Positions 12,315 through 25,047 of a DNA stretch of 64,000 nucleotides are shown here, piece by piece. The translations under genes were made by a program, and so were the position numbers. A model generated the notes under the pieces. The model ran no database searches. It had not been told where the DNA came from and worked only from the letters and a program-made list of their open reading frames with translations. This DNA is from Liolophura sinensis (taxonomy: Eukaryota; Mollusca; Polyplacophora; Chitonida; Chitonidae): assembly GCF_032854445.1 (NCBI RefSeq), contig NC_088295.1:42085385-42149384 (forward strand). Direction: 5' to 3'. Positions within the stretch are counted from its first letter, which is position 1. Every line of letters begins with the position of its first letter.

Positions 12315-12468
12315 CGCTCTTGAGTCTTCCAGCAACTCGCGGATGGTCGTGGATTTGTTTGGGATCTGCCCGGTTTCCTCCCAGAAGAATGCTGGCCGCC
12401 GTCGTATATATAAATATTCTTGAATACGGCATAAAACACCATTCAAGTATATAAAATAAAATAAACCT
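12315..12468 (+). mobile_element. SINE-A, 5'-truncated
   Basis: Forward-oriented copy starting around GAGTCTTCCAGCAACTCGCG, through the CTGCCCGGTTTCCTCCCA block, GAATGCTGGCCGCCGTCGTA and AAATATTCTTGAATACGGC, ending in an ATAAAATAAAATAAA tail. Confidence 0.85.
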
Positions 12469-14254
12469 GCATACAATCCTGATAGAGCATCTTTTGAGTT
12501 GCTATATTGTCTATAAGATGTTATATCTTCATCATGACTGCTTGAAGGTACATGTATGTTTATTTGTCTTTTTAAAAATTTTGATTGATTTATTACCTTA
12601 ACTTCACGAAAAAGTTTTCCAGAGGTTTGGGTGAAAATTTGTGCCCTCCTTGGTCTTGGACTAAGGACGAATCCGTTAAATTTTGATGGTATTTCAGTTC
12701 GGGATCCTGAGCGATTTTTTCAACGATTCTTCACCATTCACACCAATGAGAGAAATGCCGTGTATATATTTCCTGAAGTGCGGGAATTTGTATACTCATG
12801 GCGCAGATTTGTGGTTTTGAAGTGACTATAGTTTCTGTTTATAAATAACCTATGATTGGTTCTTAATGTCACCATGCCCCACACCGCTCCAGTGTATGAC
12901 GTCATTTAAATCCTGTACAGCGCTCTCTATCCTCTGTGACGTCTGGCTTAATTCGATTTCCAGATGCTTAGCGGCCGTTGCCTCCGCACCCATTCCAGCT
13001 TAATCCGCCGATCTCCTTGACAATCCCAACCGTTTCCTGTGTTTGTGAGAGAGCTTATCTAAAGTTTCTTAGTGTGCATGCACGATTTCTGCCTTGTATT
13101 ATGGATATATCCGGCAACTCCTCCATTCACGTTTGGGGGAGATTTGTAAGCTTAAGTTGTAAATCATTGACGTTAAAATTGTAAGGCTTGCTAAGTTTTA
13201 ACGTCACTAGAACTTCAGATGTTTTTTTATATCATTCTTCGCTTTTTTATCCATTCTTTTGGAAATTTTACACTTTATACTTTGTCAAGTGGCTTGGGCT
13301 TTTTTTTTCTGCAGGAGGTCGAAGTTAAATCTGAAATGCAGCGGACACGCTATAAACAGAGCTCTACGTAGCCTGAAGTGTGGTAAGCCGAATACGGAAG
13401 GACGGTGATCTCAAAAGGCTGATATCTGATATCGGGGTTTTTAAGCAAAGGAGTATATACAGCGCCCCTTATAAGGTCCATGCTTGTAGGTTTTTCTCAG
13501 GTTTCGTAGTCCGGTGTGTGGTATTTCCCTTCGAAATTCTACATGTTTCTATGGACCAAAGTTGCTTGTCTAGCAGATATTTCCTGTGCCAGGGTATTGG
13601 TTATTTTCGCAACAGTATCGAAACTTTCACGATGAACTTTGGCAACAAGGTGACGAAATCTGTCGGTACTCTTGTAAGATGTACAGATGTAAAACGATCC
13701 AAGCCTGCTGGGCTTCGTCATGGATATAGATATCGCGTCATGCACATCGCCAACAACATTTTCATGGCGGAATGGTAACGGCCTCCAGCGCGCCCTGACT
13801 GAAGCCAAAGTCTTGTCATACCTTCAAGTCACGTGTCATATAAGTCATATGGGCGAGATCTTGGACCTTTCTCACCTAGCAACTCACAAAACATAAGAGG
13901 ATATAAAGATAAGATATTTACTTGTTTGCTGTTGAAAGCTACACTGAAAAAGCCTGCACTTTTACGGCGGCAGCAAGTTTTAGGGGTTAAGAATACCGCG
14001 GTGCCAGGAATAACCACGAAAATCTGGCAATTTACTGTCGCACTGTCAAGCGGTCGCCGAGGAACTTCACGTACGACCACACAAGAGAGCGCCGTTGTTC
14101 GCTTCTTGCGATCAATTAAGACTCAGAGAACAATGGAAACATGGGTAGGATCATCTGTACAGATAATAGAATCTTGAATATTGCCTGTCCTAGAAAAGTT
14201 TGAATCCAAGCCTTAGATGATCCATATCGACTGAAAGGCGTGCGTCATAACCAC

Positions 14255-14345
14255 GCGGCTACGACTCTCCAACAGGCAGATTTTGGCCAGCTCGATGTGC
14301 TGTGACAGGTTGCGGTGTCATGTCTGGTATCTTCTGTGAGACGTT
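14255..14345 (+). mobile_element. SINE-B fragment
   Basis: Partial match to the body of a second SINE family (SINE-B here): GGCCAGCTCGATG, then GTGACAGGTTGCGGTGTCAT, GTCTGGTATCTTC and GTGAGACG. It lines up with the copies at 17395, 39840 and 46305. Both ends are lost. Confidence 0.55.
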
Positions 14346-15609
14346 TTGTTGATGCGGCTGACATGACTGAACGTACAGTGTTGAAACGGAGGTCAAACCT
14401 AAGCCAAACAAAAAAACACATAGCTGTCGAAGAGTCCAGTATGACCTGCAGAACCTGCCTTCTGTTGGTAAAAAGTGAAGGCCTAAGTATTAAGTTGTCA
14501 TGGGTTTTGTGATGAATGCCAAACATATATTTTCCCACTTTTCCTTTACAGTCCCAAGAGCTTGAAATTCATTACGCTCTGGAAGATACACCTGTCTGAC
14601 TGGTTTCAATTCCGAGCTTAATTAGAAAACTGTCTGCTGATTCTAGAGTATGATGTCTCCCAAATCTACTGGGATTACCAGGTCACCCTGTTCATTTGAC
14701 AGCCCCATCAGCAAATTCGCCACAGGTTTTTAGATCGTAATTGCATATCAATTCCACCAGAAAAATCTTCGTTACAACTCTTGAAGAATTCATTAAAAGG
14801 CAAGGTTCCACGGCACGCTTCACATTTAAGCCAAAATGTATTTATTTGTTTGATTTTTGTTTAAAGCTATACTATAATAGCTATAATTTGGTTTACTTAA
14901 TATATACTTGCAGTCATTTGTATGGGTTGAGTGCCCAACGTCAACCAGGGACCTTGGTCAACATGTTGGTGAAAGACACGTGCTCTTCAACGAACGACCA
15001 AACAAGCGTTGTTGACTGCTTGCAATCAGCAAGGCTCCTTAAAGAGTGATGGCGGGATCTACAAATTCCCTGGCCGTTCTGGGAAAGACAGCAACTACTG
15101 AAGATCGTTCTCACAATATGGGCTCGGCCTGTGACAAATGAGACATTAGACATGAATAAATCGCAACTTAACAGCACTAGTTTTTTTTCTACCTAATTCT
15201 CTAATTACACCATAGTGATGGACAGTGGGAATAAAACCCTAACTGAGGTGAAATGATCTGTGGCCTTATTTGACCGGTCACGTGTAACCATTTGCCAATT
15301 ATCATACAGTCGTCGCTGATCTCTTTGTGATGTAAGTCTTATTATACTGAGTCTGAGAGGTGGGAGGTTTTCTCATCTGTATAAAATAGCGTGTACATGG
15401 CTGCATGGCGAAAAACGGCAGATTACTCGGGGAACTCCATTTTCCACCTCCTATACACCTCATCGCCGTCGTATTCGTGACAAATTCTTGAGCACTATAC
15501 GTTCACAAGCATGTCATGAAATTTTGTCTAGACCATAATGATTGTTATGAAACCATTCCATAGTGCTTGGTGTCATCACGGTCTAAACCTAGATATATGT
15601 AAAGTACTG

Positions 15610-16671
15610 GTCCTGCCTTTATACGAATGATTTGCTCTCCACCCATAGTGTTCCGATCTTACCGATAAGAACGATCGGATATCTACGTTGTGTCCTACCT
15701 TAAGCTTGGGAATGGTCTGATATCCGCCCATAGGGCTCCCTCTTCGGCCGTAGGTGGGAAGGTCTTCTAGCAACCTGCGGATGGTCGTGGGTTTTCACCG
15801 GGCTCTGCCCGGTTTTCTCCCACCATAATGCTGGCCACCGTCGTATAAGCGAAATATTCTTGAGTACGGCGTAAAATACCAATCATATAAATAAATAAAT
15901 CCACCCGTAGTGTTCCGATCTTACAGTTACGAATGATCCGACATCCACGCTGTATCCTGCCTTAAGTTTGTGTATGATCTAATATCCACTCATAGTGTTC
16001 CGATCTTACCGATGCGAATGATCGGACATCCACCCTGTGCCCTGCCTTAAGTTTGTGAATGATCTAATATCCACTCATATTGTTCCGATCTTACCGTTAC
16101 GAATGATTTGACATCCACGCTGTATCCTGCCTTAAGTTTGTGTATGATCCAATATCCACTCACGGTGTTCCGATCTTACCGATGCGAATGATCGGACATC
16201 CACTGTGTGTCCTGCCTTAAGTTGGAATGATCTAATATCCACTCATATTGTTCCGGTCTTACCGATGGGAATGATCGGATATCCATGCCGTGTCCTACAT
16301 TAAGTTGTGATCTGATATCCACTCATAGTGTTCCGATATTGCCGATGCGAATGATCGAACATCCACGCAGTATCCTACCTTAAGTTTGTGGATGATTTGA
16401 TATCCACTCAAGGTGTTCCGGTCTTACAGTAACGAATGATCAGATATGCACGCTGTGTCCTACCTTAAGCCTGTGGATGATGGGATATCCACGCTGTGTC
16501 CTGTACCTTAAACCTGTGCATGACCGGATGTCAGCGTTGTGTCCTACCTTAAGCCTGTGGGTGATCGGATATGCACGCTGTGTTCTACCTTAAGCCTGGA
16601 TGATCGGATACCAACGGTGTGTTCTACCTTAAGCCTGGATGATCGGATATCAACAGTGTGTTCTACCTTAA
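15610..16671. repeat. Satellite-like tandem array, 85-bp unit
   Basis: Repeats of a unit containing GTTCCGATCTTACCGATGCG, GATCGGACATCCACGCTGTG, TCCTGCCTTAAGTTTGTG and GATCTAATATCCACTCATA. Successive GTTCCG words at 15912, 15997, 16082, 16167, 16250, 16330 and 16414 give a spacing of 85, 85, 85, 83, 80 and 84. The unit consists of two related halves. From about 16440 the array collapses to roughly 40-bp half-units (GATCGGATATGCACGCTGTG, then CTACCTTAAGCCTG). A SINE sits inside it at 15728-15899. Confidence 0.9.
15728..15899 (+). mobile_element. SINE-A inserted in the 85-bp array
   Basis: A forward 5'-truncated copy from the GGCCGTAGGTGGGAAGGTCT block to an AAATAAATAAAT tail. Array sequence flanks both sides. 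The flanks CCGCCCATAG (left) and CCACCCGTAG (right) differ at two positions and look like an aged target-site duplication, although part of that likeness could come from the array unit itself. Confidence 0.85.
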
Positions 16672-17227
16672 AGGAGAAGAAAACTTAAAACAATGACACT
16701 ATAGGCTGAAAAGAGCACATTTTTGTCTATCTGGTGATGCCTGTTGCATAATTTTGCCATTTTTTCGCCATACACGTAAAGCCTGAAAACGGCAAAGCTG
16801 GTATAAATCGCAGAGTCCATCGCGTCCTCCATCTTTAACACCCCGTAATTTATGCTTGGGGTGTGTTGCCTCTCAGCCAATGAGAGTCGTTAAAACTGCC
16901 GGCTTGTTCTCGTAAACTCGGAACCTACGTATAACATTGAGGTTTCTCGATCGTCAAGCGGAAAACGAACTGTACTGTTCGCTACTTTCTGGTAAGACGA
17001 AGTCTACCTAAAATGTACAGCGGTTTCCGACGGCAATTCTCCTCCCAACACAGAAGACATCAGGACTAATTCTTAGGTAAAATGGAGTCTCCCACAATGG
17101 ATTTTGCGCTGACTTTTATTTATTATTTATCAACTTGAGGTACATATTAGAATTTTTTATGGCATGCACTTGCGAGGAAATGCATACTCTTTTCAATGGT
17201 ATTTGTTTGATATTTAAATTTTCTTCT
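16672..17227. mobile_element. Non-autonomous TTAA-flanked element (piggyBac-like MITE), 556 bp
   Basis: Foreign sequence interrupts the satellite. It is flanked on both sides by TTAA (16668-16671 and 17228-17231), and array sequence (CTACCTTAA before, GCCTGTGAATGA after) resumes exactly at these points. The ends match as inverted repeats: GAAGAAAACTTAAA on the left and GAAGAAAATTTAAA on the reverse complement of the right. TTAA duplication is the hallmark of piggyBac-superfamily transposons. There is no transposase frame. Assignment to piggyBac is inferred from the target site and end structure only. Confidence 0.75.
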
Positions 17228-17372
17228 TTAAGCCTGTGAATGACAGGATATCCATCCTGTGTCCTACCTTAAGCCTGTGAATGATCTGGTATCCTCTAAT
17301 GGTACCCAGGTTATTCTGTTATCCTACCTATATGAATGGTTGGATATCGAGGAACAGTGTTCCCATCCTACC
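17228..17372. repeat. Continuation of the 85-bp-type array
   Basis: After the TTAA element the array resumes with two half-units (GCCTGTGAATGACAGGATAT and GCCTGTGAATGATCTGGTAT) and then decays. Confidence 0.7.
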
Positions 17373-17394
17373 GTTGTTCTTGGAATACTGAACA

Positions 17395-17640
17395 TTTTAA
17401 AAATGGCGTTTGTTGTTGCGGTTTAGCCTGGCGCTTTGCACTAGTTAACTGGCCCGGTATCAGTGTAATGTGACTGGGTGGGGTGTCATCTCTGGTATCT
17501 TCAGCGTGATACCTCAGTCGTCGCAGTACTTTGGCGGCATGGACTTGTCCTGCCACAAGAAGAAGTTATATATACACACACGTATACTCCTCTTCGTCAT
17601 ATGACAGAAATATTCCTAAGTACGACGTAAAACTCTAAGC
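17395..17640 (+). mobile_element. SINE-B, body and tail
   Basis: Blocks CTGGCCCGGTATCAGTGTAA, GGGTGGGGTGTCAT, CTCTGGTATCTTC, TTTGGCGGCATGGACTTGTC, CTGCCACAAGAAG and the tail words TCGTCATATGACAGAAATAT and AAGTACGACGTAAAACTC. The tRNA-like head is not recognisable. Confidence 0.8.
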
Positions 17641-17699
17641 ATATATACGTACATATTCACGGTGCTATATTTACGAATGATCCTGCTAGTCAATATGAC

Positions 17700-18165
17700 A
17701 GGTCATATCTTGATGCTAACATTACGCATAGTTTGACTTGAGTGTAGTGAGTGAGTGCCTGCGGTTTAACGGACATGAGTGTAAGCTGTCCTGATGCTAC
17801 CATTACGTATGCCTTGACATGAGTGTAAACTGTTCTGATCGTACCATAACGTATGGCTTGACATGAGTGTAAACTGTTCTGATCTTACAATTACGTATGG
17901 CTTGACATGAGTGTAAACTGTCCTGATCCTACCATTACGTATGGCTTGACATGAGTGTAAACTGTCCTGATCCTACCATTACGTATACATTGACATGAGT
18001 GTGAACTGTCCTGATCCTACCATTACGTATGGCTTGACATGAGAGTAAACTGTCCTGATCCTACCATTACGTATAAATTTACATGAGTGTCAACAGTCCT
18101 GATTCTACCATTACGTGTGGCATGACATGAGTGTAAACCGTCCTGATCCTACCATTACGTATAAC
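17700..18165. repeat. Tandem array, 44-bp unit
   Basis: About ten copies of a unit made of TGGCTTGACATGAGTGTAAA followed by CTGTCCTGATCCTACCATTA and CGTA, with single-base variants between copies. The first copies are more diverged and are interrupted by a short GTGAGTGAGTGCCTGCGGTT piece that resembles a SINE-B tail. Confidence 0.9.
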
Positions 18166-19540
18166 AAAGTGATATCCACAATTTTAGATTCTCATTAGTT
18201 ACAACTGGGAAGCAAACTTTTATTACAGAAATTATGCAGATGCCTGCCTACAGATCACATTTACATGTGGCTACCTCTAATTGTTCTAACCGAGCGTTTT
18301 TTTTTTAAATCTATTTATTATGGCCTACAACTTTGAAGCAAAGTTATGCCTGTGTCTTTGTAATGTTAATAGAGCCTTTAATCTAGGCTGTGAAGGAAAC
18401 TGTTTACTTGAACTCTGCATAGTTATTCCTTGGGGAATGTCCTTGACCAATAATAAGCTTTTGATCAGCATTGTGAATATTAGCACACAACATAAGGCTT
18501 ACGTGGATATTTAATGTCGGGAAACGGTTATAATTTTAGCTTCGCTGTTTTTTTGTTTTTTTTTTTAGCTTACTTAGGAGTCGTTTGGAATAAGTCTAAA
18601 ATTTCCGACAAAGGGTCCTTTGAACCCGTAATAACATCCTGTATATGAAGACTTTATGCTTTTGCGTGAACATGTTCCAGTAAGCCTGAGGAACTCTCAA
18701 GTGCTTATAGCTAATATAGCGAATATTTCGGACAAATCCTTGAATACATACATACACATGTAATAACAAACACATCACAAAAAGGGTTTTTGTGGATTCT
18801 GATATTACGGAAAACACTAAAAATGCCTGTTAGAAACAGCATTGTCTTTCAGAAAAGGGAAGAATTTCACTCTCTATATCAAATTACTGAATAAGAATAA
18901 GGGTTGCATGGAAGAATTCACCACCTCCGTTGTCGTCTTGACGTTGGTTGATTTTAAAATGCGATTCTAAAATGGATGATATATATTGAAGCTTAAGGAT
19001 TTCCATTTGACCTTGTGATTCTTCTATATATCTAATAAACAGGAAACCATATTAACAACACGAGTGTTATTTATATAACTTAGAGCCTGGTGATTTGAAA
19101 CCTACATGTGAAATTAAAAAGGTATATTACTTTCAAAGCAGGACCTTTTGGCTAAAAACAGAGCGAATTGTTTAAGTGTGGCTGTAAATATGTGTATGAA
19201 ACCGAGATGTAAACGTATGTGGCCTTGGGTTATATAACAGGGCGCGGAAGTAAATAATCCTTTAATGGGTTTTTTTTTCCTATTTATGATAGCTTAAGTT
19301 TATGGTTTGACAAAACTGGGTTAACCATCATGTGTGAATCAAACACCAAAATGACACATTGGGCTAATATATACAAGCTCGATATGACGTGCGTATAAAG
19401 CAGGCACTGTTCAGGCATAGGGCACTTTAGCACACACACGTTGTACGTAAGTTGTAGATACAATAACATAGCTCTCTTACTGGAAAGCTGATGGCCTCAC
19501 TGCTACTTTGTAAAAACCAGTGAAGTTGTGAGGGATACTT

Positions 19541-19626
19541 AAGCTCAGTTGGTTAAAGCGCTAGCACAGCGTAATGACCCAGGAGTCTCTCACCAATGCG
19601 GTCGCTATGAGTTCAAGACTGTTTAT
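19541..19626 (+). mobile_element. SINE-A tRNA-like head, isolated
   Basis: Well-preserved 5' part of SINE-A with pol III promoter elements: an A box-like AGCTCAGTTGGTTAAAGCG and a B box-like GAGTTCAAGAC, with GTAATGACCCAGGAGTCTCT between them. The SINE body does not follow, so this copy is broken after the head. Confidence 0.8.
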
Positions 19627-20319
19627 GGTTCGTTTGTATGTCGTTGGAAATGCGAGAGTCGGTGGTGTACACTCTGCCTTCGTGTCAGTTATATGAATAT
19701 AAATGAAAACTTGCCGCCATTTCGACCAATGAGAATTTGTACTCGTCTGCCAAGGTGCATGTAGTTTGCTAGTGCGGATAGTTCATTGGCTAACACAGAT
19801 TACGTAACCTGCACTGGTCTGCCGTGGAGGGAATATACTTTAACAGTGTCCCGCTCAATATATTTTGTGTACCGTGTTTGAAAGTTTGCGTGACACGCTT
19901 AATTAATCCCTTCGCCGTTCATGTATGCATTATACGCAAGGTGTTCGCACTGGAAGATGAAATTATGACAGATTAATATTAAACGCACAAGATGGATTTG
20001 GGGTAAAAAGAGCAGAATATAAATAAACATGAAGACCCAGTTTGAAAACCATACATTTGAAGTGGTTGGGTTTCTTTATATATGCTGCACACCTCGTCTC
20101 ATGTTCATTAATATAGCAGTACACAGGGTACCTTAATATTTTCAAAGAAACCACAATTGGAAAGACGCTATTTAACATGCCGACACATGAGGTGCGAGTG
20201 CAATTCCCTGCCTTTCACAGGAAATTAGTTGATACTTCCCGTCTTACTGTTCGTAGGGACAAAAAGCGGTCGAGTGATTTCGTCTTTGCGTTGTCTTACG
20301 TTCGTTGGAAACCACATTT

Positions 20320-20445
20320 TTCCCCCACCAGTATGGGGTGCTGGTCTGTACGTGAAATGACAGAAAGTTCGTCAGCGGTTTGCCAATGGCTGGAGGTTTA
20401 CCCTGCGCACTCCAGTTCCTCCATCACACCTAAACGCTGACCTGC
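20320..20445 (+). mobile_element. Degraded SINE body fragment
   Basis: Words AAGTTCGTCAGCGGTTTGCC, GGAGGTTTACCC, GCGCACTCCAGTTCCTCC and CTGACC follow the order of a SINE body of the type seen near 48.99 and 38.5 kb. It is diverged and lacks a tail. Confidence 0.45.
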
Positions 20446-23349
20446 TGAACTGCTGCCTGACCTCATTTAGGAGGCTAGGCTGATGCATACTCAATCATGT
20501 TTCACCACCTGATTGGACGGACAAACAGAGCAGCTTTTATTTATGCTCACTGAATCATACCTCATGTTAGCGCTACAGCACGGGTGAACTAGTAAGAAAT
20601 GCTCTTGCTGTTATTAATTAAAACCCGAGCTTTCGGTGCATCCACAGAGCCTGACAGACGACCCGAGTGACATCACATGAGGTACGTGTGGGCATTACTC
20701 CGCTGTAAACAAACTGCTGCGCCGAATGAATCTTTTCAAGACGAATATGCCAACCATCAGTTCAGATACCAAATGATCTTGACAGCTTTCGATCTTTTAA
20801 AATGTCTCTCGGCAAGCTGCCGCCTGTGGCCCAGATGAATCATCGACTGAATGCGTCAGAATCTCCGTCCGTCTCCAATAGCCACACAGTCAGCTGTGTC
20901 TGGTCACCCAAGGCGTTCCATTCCTGCTGTAAACTGCCAAGTACAAGAAAAGACTCAGATGTAAAAAGCAGCCATTTTTGTACAAATTTAGTGAATAACA
21001 GTGCGATACGAGTTATGCACCTTTATTTAAGATGGCCCTCATTTTCATTAGAGGGTGTGTTGTCTGTGTGATCTCCAACATGAGGATTGAGGCCTGGATT
21101 CTAACAGATGACAACACTGCATTGCACTCAAGGTTATGTTGTTATGTTGTTTACCCAAGCGGATTATACTGATGCTGACGGCTAGCTATAACCTCACACA
21201 AGGGGAATGCCCTCCTTAGAATTGTCTTGGCCATAGGGCATACTGAATCCACATCTCGGTTGAAGACACTGCAACTCCGTCTCCATTCCAAACGTGTGAC
21301 AATAGCTCACGTGCTTGTCAAGTAATTGCCATGCATTAACTGCATCCACGCATTGTGGCTGACCGAATTCCTCTGAAGCAATGACAACAAGGGACGCTCT
21401 TAGTTATAATGTTAAACTGTGCTAATAAATTTGTAGATATGTAGATGAGTTGTCTTACGAATAATGAACTCCAGCAGTTTTCTTTAGGTCAGTATTTACT
21501 ACATCGTGATCTGTGAATTAGCTTCGGAAACAGAAATCGAGGGGAATTATACTGAATATATAGGAGCTTGATGCCGACATCTGTGAAAGCGTGTCGACCA
21601 GAGCGCAACGAAATGGCTAGTTCATTAGGTACTCAACAGTAACGACTGCTGAAGAATTTACTGCACATGCAAACCGCTTTCACAATGGACAGTTTTTAAT
21701 AATTTTTTTTATTCTTCCCAAAATATAATGAATCACAAATGACAGGTTGGCGTATAAACCATTAGTAAATAAAATAAGCGTTAGGGGAAACATTTTTTCT
21801 TCCAACTGGCTAGCTTAAAAGACAAGAGACAGGGGGGTGGGGTGGAAACAACACCAACACCCTGAAAGTGATGTAGAAATCATGTATTATAAAGTGCATA
21901 TCCCATTAAAGCGGATATGCAGTGACGTCACAGCGTCAACAACCGTTACCGCACATATTACGACATCTACACCCCCTGATAGCTAGCTACGCAAGTTTCA
22001 GGTCCTGACATACTATCGATTCCCTTAGATAGGAAACTGACCGTACAATTCGACAGTTACCCAAGAATCAAAGAATTATTCCCGGCCAAGGAATAAACTA
22101 GTAATACTTCTTTTAGTAAAATTGAACAAATCTACCGTAATTCCAGACAACTGTCGACTTCGGTAACAACTGAGTACGAAATGATTATAAGAACGACTTC
22201 CCTTGAATGACGTACATTCATTAGCCGGATCACAATTGCTCCATACAGCATTCTTACAGTGTTTTTACGATATTAGGGTTAGAAATTACTTCGTCATATA
22301 ACCAAAATAATGTTGAAAGCGATCTTAAACTCCAATCAAACAAACAAACAAACACAAGCGATATTAAGTTATAATTAAATAAATGTCACACTGTCGCCAT
22401 GCTTCTTATTCCTTGTGGGCTGCTCTCTTAATCTGTAACACTTTTGGAACATGTTTACGAACACGACTTTTTGTTTATTTAACGGATCTTTCTGTGGTTC
22501 GGCAAGCAACTTAATTGTTATTGATTTGACAACAGTGTCATAGCAGAAGAATAGAAACGTCAGTTAAATAATCACGACGTTTCATCCATATAAGCCTATT
22601 CCGGTTTTATATCCTGTACAATTTTGAAATTCCTGTCAGAGAAGATGTAACGACTTTCTTTTTAACTGTAATATTATACTGTAAAACCTATATTATATAA
22701 GAAAAAAAAATTGCAAGAAGCCGTAATGTCTATCAACTACTCCGTTTTAATGTCACAAACACTTTTATCCTTTGATACAGAGTACTTTAAGAAGACAGTT
22801 CTCAAAAAGATTAATTGTGTGGAAAGGTGAACTCGCCATGGATCATGACTTGTATGCATTTGAGGTGCAAAGACACATGCACATGTAGTTAATCATCATA
22901 AGAAAATCTGTATTTGCTTTGAAAACGAAGAACCTTGATACTGATCATTATATGTGGCATAAAATCTGAACTATCAAAGATTGGGGTTCAAGACAAAGGA
23001 GATAATTGGATAACCACATTCAACATGAAAGTGAAGCGTGCCAGGAAATAATAAGTGATCGAACAATGACTTGTTGCAAACTTGCGCCACGTGTTGCATG
23101 TCGTAACATCACGCGCATCGTGAGTGTTTAATCAGTGATATGACCGCATAGTAGTACCATTAATGATACAGTACGGAAGTACGGACAGCAAGGAGCCATC
23201 AACAAAACATGTACTGTATACAGTATATGAACGGTGCTTTATTTGTGCCATTAGAAAGTACTTGTATCAACCCTGAAAACTCGAGGTTCGAGTTTCCAAA
23301 GTCGACGTCGAGTTTTGCACTTCATTTTTCCTATATTAAAGACCAGTTT

Positions 23350-23428
23350 ATAACGCCGGCGTGCAAGTGAAATATCCTTGAGTACAGCGTAAAAACACCA
23401 ACCAAATAAATAGATGAATAAATAAAAC
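23350..23428 (+). mobile_element. SINE-A 3' end fragment
   Basis: CAAGTGAAATATCCTTGAGT, ACAGCGTAAAAACACCAACC and an AAATAAATAGATGAATAAAT tail; a forward, strongly 5'-truncated copy. Confidence 0.8.
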
Positions 23429-24389
23429 TCGACGTCGCGTTTCAAGTTTTGAATGGACCTTTAACCTGCAAAACTGGACGTCAAGTTTGACGGTTGATAC
23501 AAGTGCTTTTTCCTGGCACAAGCCGCATACCATAGTCAAGTGTACTATACTGACAAGCCGTTTATTTGTCAAAATAAAAACACTTTTTTTTTGGCTATGT
23601 GACAATATTTCATGAGCGATATGGCAATGAATTTTCCTGTCGCACCAACGAAGCATCGTGGATAATATTGCTTCTTACTGGCTAAAAATCTGTCAGATTT
23701 GTTTAGAGGATGCTGAGGTGACATAAGAAAATCACTGGCATATATGTGAGTGAGTACGGCGCGTGAAGCTGCAGCTCATCTGCCAGATACAGTGTTCAGA
23801 AAACCGTCCGTGTACCTACGTGGTAAAGCCGAATTCCCACAGTGTTTTTACCCCATCCGCCGAATTCCACTTGTCGAATAAAAATAGGACATGCGCTATG
23901 ACGGCTTATGAAAGAGACTTTCACTTTTTATGCCACTTATCGCCAAGTCAATACGACAAATTGCACGTTTTGAACACGGCTTTGGAGAATCGGAGCGCAA
24001 CAGCCCAAATTTTTCACATCAAATAAGTCACGGATTGAAACAGGGTCCAGTTACTCAAAGGTGTATTAGGACATAAGCCCGGTATTATCTTTAGTATGGA
24101 CTAAAATGCCATCGATATTATGCTAGACCAAGGCTAGAATAAAGATATAAGCCTTGCTTAACTTTTAATACACTTTGAAACAACTGGCTCCAGATGTCCT
24201 GTATTCACATATTATCCACACAGTGCTTAACTGGTCACTGCCCTACAAATCCTCTCACCTCCGGGAATTAATTTGCCAGGCTTATTGCATCCCAGTAAGA
24301 GGCAAATTTAAAACTACATTGTATAATATTTTTGCCACAGGATATCTGTTGCTATCACCTTGTCACCTACATATGTCATTGGAATCAGC

Positions 24390-24425
24390 CTCACAGCTCT
24401 CTCTCTCACTCTCTCTCTCTGCACG
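24390..24425. repeat. CT microsatellite
   Basis: A nearly pure (CT)n run interrupted by one CA, just before TGCACGTCC. Confidence 0.85.
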
Positions 24426-25029
24426 TCCCTCTTGGTATTCCTGGATACAAAGCTTTCCATAAGGGTCAAAAGTCCTTTGGTAAGCACGCCAGGTAAATGG
24501 CTCCAAGGCAAGAAACTGCACTCCAGATGTGAAAATGGGCCAAGCCACAATGGGATCATTATAGGCCTAGAAACTACTTGGTACCAGGTCGGCTGTATGT
24601 TCACCATGCACATAACTTAAATATTATATTTACTCAAGAGAAGTTATGGTTCAGATGATAGAAAATATAAATATTAATAAAGAATGTGAGATGAAAATCA
24701 ACTACATATATCTATTATACCGCCATATTCTAAGAGCAAAAATATTTTCTCAAATGCAAACTTGCCAAGGCAAAATATAACTGAATCTCTTTGTTATACT
24801 TGTGAAGACAAACTTGAATAAAAAGTAAAATTTGGGATACATATGTAAGCCTATGAACGCTTGTGGTTAAATATTTTTCTGATGAAATTCAATTTTCTGG
24901 ACTTACATTGAAAGTAGCGATAGCACTAGACTAAATGTATCGATAAAGATTCACATTTAAAATTAAAAAACGTCCCTTTTTATTTTTGTGATGTAGAATA
25001 ACCGATATATCGCAGTTCAAAGGAAGCAA

Positions 25030-25047
25030 CCCCCCCCCCCCCCCCCC
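25030..25047. repeat. Homopolymer C tract, 18 nt
   Basis: Eighteen consecutive C residues. Their length is likely polymorphic, or imprecise in the assembly. Confidence 0.9.

Larger units (their letters stand above)
11661..15609. other. Gene-poor interval with SINE pieces
   Basis: Holds a SINE-A (12315-12468) and a SINE-B fragment (14255-14345). Open frames of 98-132 codons exist on both strands near 11.8-12.1 and 13.4-13.8 kb, but they overlap each other antisense, start from weak or non-ATG codons and resemble no family. I treat them as chance. Confidence 0.5.

Noticed and set aside
13380-13808. 132-codon plus-strand frame and its antisense 89-codon frame
   Set aside because: The plus frame begins at a non-ATG codon, shows no family resemblance and overlaps an antisense frame.
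16668-16880. 70-codon minus-strand frame with MEDAMDSAIYTSFAVF
   Set aside because: It lies wholly within the TTAA-flanked element, has no transposase motif and reads through the element's end.
19541-19626. Possible functional tRNA gene (good A and B boxes)
   Set aside because: No acceptor-stem pairing was seen, and the sequence matches the head of SINE-A found elsewhere with a body.
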